Shown: in pieces, positions 58,006 through 64,000 of the stretch
How positions within the stretch are numbered: position 1 is the first letter of the stretch
How the letters are laid out: each line of letters starts with the position of its first letter
Assembly (NCBI GenBank): GCA_902519695.1
Contig: CABYKN010000001.1
Coordinates: 23,129 to 87,128, forward strand
Direction: 5' to 3'
From: an uncultured Pelagibacteraceae bacterium
GTDB taxonomy: Bacteria > Pseudomonadota > Alphaproteobacteria > Pelagibacterales > Pelagibacteraceae
Length of the DNA stretch: 64,000 nucleotides
The notes under the pieces: generated by a model
Seen by the model: only the letters and a program-made list of their open reading frames with translations
Told to the model about the DNA's origin: nothing
Database searches by the model: none
Program-made: the position numbers and the translations under genes

Positions 58006-59616
58006 ATGAAATTTAATACATGGTACCTTTCTTCATTTTTAGTTTCATTTGTTGTTGCAATTCCAATTTTGACTGTGTTTGCAAGTTTCTTCCAAGAAAC
58101 AACTAATTACTTTGATATTTTAAAAAATACATTTTTAATTGAATATATTTATAATTCTTTAATATTACTTTTAGGAGTTTTATTTCTGACATTAATCTTA
58201 GGTGTAGGCTGTGCATATGTAGTATCATTTTATGAATTTCCAGGCGTTAAATTTTTTAAATGGGCTTTAATATTATCTTTTGCAGTACCTGCTTACATTT
58301 ATGCTTATTCATTAACTGCTTTTTTTGAAAACTTTGGAACACTATATTCAATATTGAAATCTTTATTTGGACCTGGTGAATACAATCAATCCATCCCAAA
58401 ATTTGATGGTATGCTTGGTGCTATTTTATCTATTTCTTTTTCACTATTTGGATATGTTTATGTTCTAACTAGAGCATCTTTTCATTATCAGTCTCAAAAT
58501 TTAATAGAATTAGGACAAAATCTAGGTTTTTCAAAATATAAGTCTTTCTTTAAAATCATTTTACCATCTGCAAGACCAGCGATAGTTGCTGGATTAGCCT
58601 TAGTTGCTATGGAAACATTATCAGATTTTGGAGCAGTATCATTTTTTGGAATAGCAACTCTTACTACTGGAATATATGATTCATGGATATCTTTTGATGA
58701 TTTAGCTTTTGCAAATCAGCTCTCATTTTTTTTACTATTATTTATATTAGGACTTTTTTTTATTGAGAATATCTCAAGAAAAAAAGCTCAATATCACTCT
58801 CCAGTTAAGGGAGGAATTAAAGAAAAGAAGAAAATTAAATTAAACTTTTCAAAAGGATCTTTAGCATTCGGATTTTGTTTTTTAGTTTTTTTAGTCAGCT
58901 TTTTATTCCCTGTTTTACAAATGTTGTATTGGACAATAATTTTTCCAAAAAATTTATTTGATTTAAATACTTTTCAATTATTTATAAATACAATTTACCT
59001 GGTATTTTTATCAAGCGTTGTTCTAGTAATTTTTTCATTTATTTCAAATTATGGAAACAGAGTAACTAAAAGTAAATTCTTAAATTATCTTACAACATTT
59101 TCTATTACTGGTTATGCAATCCCTGGTGTAATTTTAGCTGTAGCATTCATCACTTTTATTGCTTGGTTTGATAATACTTTTATAAAAGCCCTTGAATTTA
59201 ATTCTATAAAGAGAGTTTTTATAGGATCTATTTTTGGTTTAGTGATAGTTTATTTTATAAGATTTTATTCACTAGCTTATAATGGATTGAAAACTGGTTA
59301 TGAAAGAATAAATAGGTCAATTGATGAAAGTTCTTATCTTCTTGGTTACTCGAAAATTAAAACTTTTTTAGGAATTCATGTTCCTTATTTAAAAAACTCT
59401 GTATTTCTTATAGGGATATTGATTACTATAGAAGTAATAAAAGAATTACCTATAACTTTGATATTGAGACCATTTAACTTTGAAACATTCGCTACAACAG
59501 CATATATATTCGCATCCCAAGATCTTTTAGAAGCAGCAGCAGTTCCATCATTATTCTTGATATTGATTGCAAGTACATTTATTTTGATTACATCTAAATT
59601 TATTTTGAAAGACTAA
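58006..59616 (+). CDS. Iron(III) ABC transporter permease (FbpB-like, two permease domains)
   Basis: 536 aa polytopic protein; NLIELGQNLGFSKYKSFFKIILPSARPAIVAG and SIDESSYLLGYSKIKTFLGIHVPYLKNS EAA-like loops. Confidence 0.88.
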   Translation: MKFNTWYLSSFLVSFVVAIPILTVFASFFQETTNYFDILKNTFLIEYIYNSLILLLGVLFLTLILGVGCAYVVSFYEFPGVKFFKWALILSFAVPAYIYAYSLTAFFENFGTLYSILKSLFGPGEYNQSIPKFDGMLGAILSISFSLFGYVYVLTRASFHYQSQNLIELGQNLGFSKYKSFFKIILPSARPAIVAGLALVAMETLSDFGAVSFFGIATLTTGIYDSWISFDDLAFANQLSFFLLLFILGLFFIENISRKKAQYHSPVKGGIKEKKKIKLNFSKGSLAFGFCFLVFLVSFLFPVLQMLYWTIIFPKNLFDLNTFQLFINTIYLVFLSSVVLVIFSFISNYGNRVTKSKFLNYLTTFSITGYAIPGVILAVAFITFIAWFDNTFIKALEFNSIKRVFIGSIFGLVIVYFIRFYSLAYNGLKTGYERINRSIDESSYLLGYSKIKTFLGIHVPYLKNSVFLIGILITIEVIKELPITLILRPFNFETFATTAYIFASQDLLEAAAVPSLFLILIASTFILITSKFILKD

Positions 59617-60671
59617 TGGCTGATAATTTTTTTGAAATCGAAAATGTATCTTTTGCTGCTGGCGGGAAAAACAAAGTTAATAATGTTACTTTAAATATTG
59701 AAAATGAAGGTGAAATAGTATGTTTACTTGGACCCTCTGGCATAGGTAAAACCACAATATTAAGAACCATTGCGGGTTTAGAAAAAATTAATAAAGGTAA
59801 AATTAATCTGAAAGGCAGAACACTTTCATCTCAAAATATTCATATTGAGCCAGAAAACCGTAACATTGCTCTGTCATTTCAAGAGAACAGTTTATTTCCT
59901 CATTACAATGTAGAAAAAAATATTAATCTTGGCTCAGATAGAGTGAAAGATGATAAAAAAATTCAAACTAAAGAAGTAATTAATTTTTTAAACTTAAACA
60001 AAATATTAAACAAATTTCCACATGAGATAAGTGCTGGCGAAGCCCAAAGAGCATCCCTAGCAAGATCTTTAGTTTCTCAACCTGATTTATTAATGCTTGA
60101 TGAGCCATTATCTAATGTAGATCAAAGTTTTAAGGAGGAAATTCAAGTTGAATTAAAACAAATTTTAACAAATTCAAAAATAACTACAATAATTGTAACT
60201 CATGACTCATATGAAGCTTTTTACCTGGGTAGCAAATGTGGAATAATTTTAGACGGTGAGTTAAAGCAATATGATGATCCATATAATGTCTACCATTTAC
60301 CAAATTCAGTAGAAGTAGTTAATTTTTTAAACAGAGGCACATTAATACCAGCAGAAGTTACCAGTCCGAAAAGTCTTGAAAATGAAGATTTAGGTACAAT
60401 AACAGGAAATTTCGCTAGACCGTTCCCAATAGGATCTAAAGTAAAACTTTTAATACAGCCAGAAGACTTACAACATGATGATGCGAGCAATCTCAAACTT
60501 GAAGTAGTAGATAGAAAATTCAGAGGGTCAAATTTTATTTATACGTTAAAAACATTAAGTAATAAATTAATACCAGTTTTTGTGCATTCTCATCATATTC
60601 ATCAACATGAAGTCGATGAAAAATTTGGTATAAAAAGACCCATCCATATCGATCATATTGTTTGCTTTTAA
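59616..60671 (+). CDS. Iron(III) ABC transporter ATP-binding protein (FbpC-like)
   Basis: GPSGIGKTTILRTIAG, ISAGEAQRASLARSL, LLMLDEPLSNVD. Confidence 0.9.
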   Translation: MADNFFEIENVSFAAGGKNKVNNVTLNIENEGEIVCLLGPSGIGKTTILRTIAGLEKINKGKINLKGRTLSSQNIHIEPENRNIALSFQENSLFPHYNVEKNINLGSDRVKDDKKIQTKEVINFLNLNKILNKFPHEISAGEAQRASLARSLVSQPDLLMLDEPLSNVDQSFKEEIQVELKQILTNSKITTIIVTHDSYEAFYLGSKCGIILDGELKQYDDPYNVYHLPNSVEVVNFLNRGTLIPAEVTSPKSLENEDLGTITGNFARPFPIGSKVKLLIQPEDLQHDDASNLKLEVVDRKFRGSNFIYTLKTLSNKLIPVFVHSHHIHQHEVDEKFGIKRPIHIDHIVCF

Positions 60672-60697
60672 ATTTAATTATATAAATCCAAAAATGT

Positions 60698-63136
60698 ATG
60701 AAAGAGTTACCTAAAAGTACTAAAGTAGTTGTTATAGGGGGTGGTGTTGCTGGAACATCATGTGCTTATCATCTGGCAAAATTTGGATGGAAAGATGTTG
60801 TTTTACTTGAAAGAGATTTGCTTACTTCAGGAACTACCTGGCATGCAGCAGGTCTTCTAGGTCAATTAGGTGCATCATCAACAATTACAAAAATAAGAAA
60901 ATATTCTTTAGATCTTTATAAAGATTTAGAAAAGACTACAGGTTTATCAACTGGAATGAAGCAAAATGGTGCAATCACAGTTGCATCCACTAAAGAAAGA
61001 ATGCAAGAACTACTAAGACAAGCAACAACTGCTCAATTATCAAACGTTGAAGTAGAAGTTCTTAATAAAAAACGTTTAAAGGAATTGTATCCTGTATTAC
61101 ATAGTGAAGATATTGTAGGTGGTGTTTACATGCCGAAAGATGGTCAAGCAGATCCAGTTGGAGTAACCAATGTGCTTGCAAAAGCTGCAAGAATGGAGGG
61201 TGCAAAGATCTTTGAAAAAACACCTGTTAAAAAAATTTTAATTAAAAATTCTAGAATTAGTGGGGTAGAAACTAATAGAGGTGTCATCGATTGTGAATAT
61301 GTTGTTATGGCAACAGGAATGTGGTCAAGACAATTAGGCGAAGAAATAAATGTAAGTGTGCCACTATATCCAAACGAACATTTCTATATCATCACAGAAC
61401 CAATAAAAGATTTACCTCAAAATCTTCCAGTGCTGAGAGATTATAATGCTTGTTTATATTTAAAAGAAGATGCAGGAAAAATGCTCGTAGGTATTTTTGA
61501 ACCAAAAGCAAAACCAGCATTTAAAGACACTGGAAGAGTTCCAGATAATTTTTCATTTGGTGAACTGCCAGATGATTTTGATCATTTTGAACCTTACTTA
61601 GAAAAATCATTTCATAGATTGCCAATGTTAGAAAGTGCAGGAATAAGAAAATTCTTCTCTGGTCCAGAGTCTTTTACTCCAGATACTCAATATTTATTAG
61701 GCGAAACTCCTGAAGTTAAAAATCTATTTACATGTTGCGGTTTTAATAGCATTGGGATTGCTAGCTCAGGAGGAGCTGGCAGAGTTACTGCCGAGTGGAT
61801 GATCAATGGACATATTAATGAAGATTTATTTTCAGTGGATATTAAAAGGTTTCAAAAATTCCACTCATCAAAAAACTTTATTATGGAAAGAGTAACAGAA
61901 ACGCTTGGTGATCTGTATGGAATGCATTGGCCCTATAAACAACCAAATACATCAAGAAATCAAAAACTTTTGCCCTATCATGAAGAATTAAAAAAAGCAG
62001 GAGCTTGTTTTGGAGTTGCCGGAGGTTTTGAAAGACCAATGTGGTATTCATTAAATGGTAAAGAGCCTAAATATGAATATAGTTTTAATTATCAAAATTG
62101 GTACCCATCAGCAAAACACGAGACTTTAAATGCCAGGAGGAATGTTGGTTTATTTGATTTCTCAACATTTTCAAAATTTGATTTGAAAGGCGAAAAAACT
62201 CACCAAGAACTTCAAAAGTTGTGTACCGCTAATATTAAAAATGAGATTGGAAAAACAACTTACACTCATATGTTAAATGAAGATGGTGGAATAGAAACAG
62301 ATTTAACTGTTGTATGTATGGATAAAAATTATTTTAGAATTGTGAGCTCAGCAGCTACGAGAGAACACGATAAGTACCATATCTTAAAGTATTTAGATGG
62401 AGATGTGTCTTTTAAAGATGTAACAGAAGATATTTGTTGTCTAGGATTATTCGGTCCAAAGAGTAGAGAGATGATTTCGAAAATAAGCAATGAAGATTTT
62501 AGTAATGATAAATTTAAGTTTGGAACTGGAAAGTTCATAATGATAAATGGTTTCAAAATTTGGGCTCAAAGACTTTCTTACGTTGGGGAATTAGGATTTG
62601 AGCTTTACGTTGACTCAAGTTTAGCTAAGGGTTTGTATGAAATTCTGATTGAAGAGGGAAAAAACTTTGAATTATCTCATTGCGGAATGCATGCAATGGA
62701 TATTATGAGAATGGAAAGTGGATTTGTTCACTGGGGACATGATATTTCGCCAGAAGAAAATCAGTATCAAGCAGGTTTAAAATTTGCAATTAGTTATAAG
62801 AAAAATGTAAACTTTGTTGGAAAAGATGCTCTATTAAAAATTAAAGACCAAAAATTAGATAAGAGAATGATGATGTTTACTCTTAAAGACAGCAAACCTG
62901 GTGAGCCACTTTTATTAAATGAAGAACCTATTTATATGGATGACAAAATAATTGGTAGAACAACTTCAGGAAATTATTCTTTTTGTTATGATAAAAATCT
63001 TTCTTTTGGATATGTCAATTCTGGAAATACAGTTGAAACATTAAAAGACAAAAATATATATATTGAAATTGAAAAACAAAAATATCCAGTTGAGGTGTTG
63101 GAAAAACCTTTAAACAATAAAGATTTTAAGAACTAA
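60698..63136 (+). CDS. Dimethylglycine/sarcosine dehydrogenase-like FAD-GcvT protein (second paralog)
   Basis: 812 aa; [39 protein letters not shown]-terminal GcvT domain. Confidence 0.88.
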   Translation: MKELPKSTKVVVIGGGVAGTSCAYHLAKFGWKDVVLLERDLLTSGTTWHAAGLLGQLGASSTITKIRKYSLDLYKDLEKTTGLSTGMKQNGAITVASTKERMQELLRQATTAQLSNVEVEVLNKKRLKELYPVLHSEDIVGGVYMPKDGQADPVGVTNVLAKAARMEGAKIFEKTPVKKILIKNSRISGVETNRGVIDCEYVVMATGMWSRQLGEEINVSVPLYPNEHFYIITEPIKDLPQNLPVLRDYNACLYLKEDAGKMLVGIFEPKAKPAFKDTGRVPDNFSFGELPDDFDHFEPYLEKSFHRLPMLESAGIRKFFSGPESFTPDTQYLLGETPEVKNLFTCCGFNSIGIASSGGAGRVTAEWMINGHINEDLFSVDIKRFQKFHSSKNFIMERVTETLGDLYGMHWPYKQPNTSRNQKLLPYHEELKKAGACFGVAGGFERPMWYSLNGKEPKYEYSFNYQNWYPSAKHETLNARRNVGLFDFSTFSKFDLKGEKTHQELQKLCTANIKNEIGKTTYTHMLNEDGGIETDLTVVCMDKNYFRIVSSAATREHDKYHILKYLDGDVSFKDVTEDICCLGLFGPKSREMISKISNEDFSNDKFKFGTGKFIMINGFKIWAQRLSYVGELGFELYVDSSLAKGLYEILIEEGKNFELSHCGMHAMDIMRMESGFVHWGHDISPEENQYQAGLKFAISYKKNVNFVGKDALLKIKDQKLDKRMMMFTLKDSKPGEPLLLNEEPIYMDDKIIGRTTSGNYSFCYDKNLSFGYVNSGNTVETLKDKNIYIEIEKQKYPVEVLEKPLNNKDFKN

Positions 63137-64000
63137 TTTTCTTTTTTCTACTTTCGGCTTGAACAAATAAAACTCCAAAAACTATTATTCCAATAACTCC
63201 AAAAGTTTTATTAAAATCAAAAGGTACACCAAAAATATAAAAATTAATTAATGTCGACCAAATTAATTGTGAATATTGAAAATTAGTTACAAAAGATAAA
63301 TTTGATAGTTGAATTGCAAATATAATTAAAAGATGACTAGTAAAACCTAATACACCTAGAAATATTAACCAAATCCATAACTTTTTATTCTCAATAGGTG
63401 TCCAGTCTAACATTACATAAATAGAGAAAACAATGGCCCCAACAACAGCAGCATAAAATAACGCCACTAATGGATCATTATTACCAGAAATAAATTTTGT
63501 AAAAAATTGATATAAAGCCCAACATACTGGTGGTACCAAAGGAAAAATTAAGTCTAAACTTAAGACTTTCATACTAGGGCTCATTGAATAAATTATACAC
63601 CCGAAGCTTAATAACATTAAAATTATACCTTTAGATGAAAGAATATCTTTTAAAAACAATGCCGTTAAAATTGATACTATTAATGGAGCTGAGAAGAAAA
63701 CTACATATATATCGACAAGGTCAAATTTTTGTAAAGAATGAATGAAAAAAAAAGTAGCAAAAACCATTAATATAGATCTAATAAAATTAATTTTAAAATT
63801 GCTTTTTAAGTTTAACTTAGGTTTTAATATCGCGAATAAAATTAAAATAATCACAAAGTGAAAAAAAAATCTGCCCCAAATTACTTGATTTAATGGCATT
63901 AATGTTCCCAGATATTTTGCAGTAGAATCTTGGCAAACTAAAATAAAAAATCCAGATATAGATAAAATTATAACTTTGGTAATAGATTTATTTTTAAGAA
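63126..64000 (-). CDS. EamA/DMT superfamily transporter, 5' end truncated by window edge
   Basis: Polytopic; frame stays open upstream of the listed Met to the window end, adding ...KSITKVIILSISGFFILVCQDSTAKYLGTLMPLNQVIWGRFFFH, a typical DMT first helix. Confidence 0.82.
   Translation of the reverse strand, partial: LKNKSITKVIILSISGFFILVCQDSTAKYLGTLMPLNQVIWGRFFFHFVIILILFAILKPKLNLKSNFKINFIRSILMVFATFFFIHSLQKFDLVDIYVVFFSAPLIVSILTALFLKDILSSKGIILMLLSFGCIIYSMSPSMKVLSLDLIFPLVPPVCWALYQFFTKFISGNNDPLVALFYAAVVGAIVFSIYVMLDWTPIENKKLWIWLIFLGVLGFTSHLLIIFAIQLSNLSFVTNFQYSQLIWSTLINFYIFGVPFDFNKTFGVIGIIVFGVLFVQAESRKKKISS

Noticed and set aside
46762-63136. Assigning one long FAD-GcvT paralog specifically as DMGDH and the other as sarcosine dehydrogenase
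   Set aside because: Both carry the covalent-FAD His motif and GcvT domain; substrate cannot be separated by eye.
1-64000. tRNA, rRNA, CRISPR arrays, transposases, integrases or prophage genes
   Set aside because: None recognised; intergenic spaces are mostly too short and no repeat arrays or mobile-element families were seen.

Overview
This 64 kb window is AT-rich and very gene-dense. Gene content, intergenic spacing and codon bias suggest an alphaproteobacterium close to SAR11/Pelagibacterales; this is inference and no rRNA is present to confirm it. The dominant theme is uptake and demethylation of methylated osmolytes, with folate-linked C1 oxidation. It contains: a TMAO demethylase-type DUF1989-GcvT fusion (Tdm-like) divergent from a TmoX/ProX-type ABC importer; a trimethylamine monooxygenase (Tmm-like); fhs; soxBDAG with a BT1-type folate transporter; a DmdA-like GcvT-family methyltransferase overlapping a MetF-like gene; two long dimethylglycine/sarcosine dehydrogenase paralogs, one followed by etfB, etfA and ETF-QO; an AcuI-like reductase; and an SBP56/methanethiol oxidase-like gene. 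Other modules are a carbohydrate/glyco-osmolyte ABC importer with a GH63-like hydrolase, an EgtB/EgtD pair, purE/purK, hisI, folE, and an iron(III) ABC importer with a strong inverted repeat upstream. Less explained parts, most worth follow-up: (i) the DmdA-like + MetF-like pair; (ii) the string from egtB/egtD through a methyltransferase, Rieske oxygenase, CysC-like kinase, HIGH-type nucleotidyltransferase, enoyl-CoA hydratase, SBP56 and ferredoxin; (iii) the dipeptidase / 550-aa unknown / DUF3726-like / mini zinc-ribbon cluster; (iv) unannotated micro-ORFs, including a Cys-rich 57-aa ORF in the iron operon. I saw no tRNA, rRNA, CRISPR or mobile element. All family assignments are by eye from motifs and memory, without database searches.
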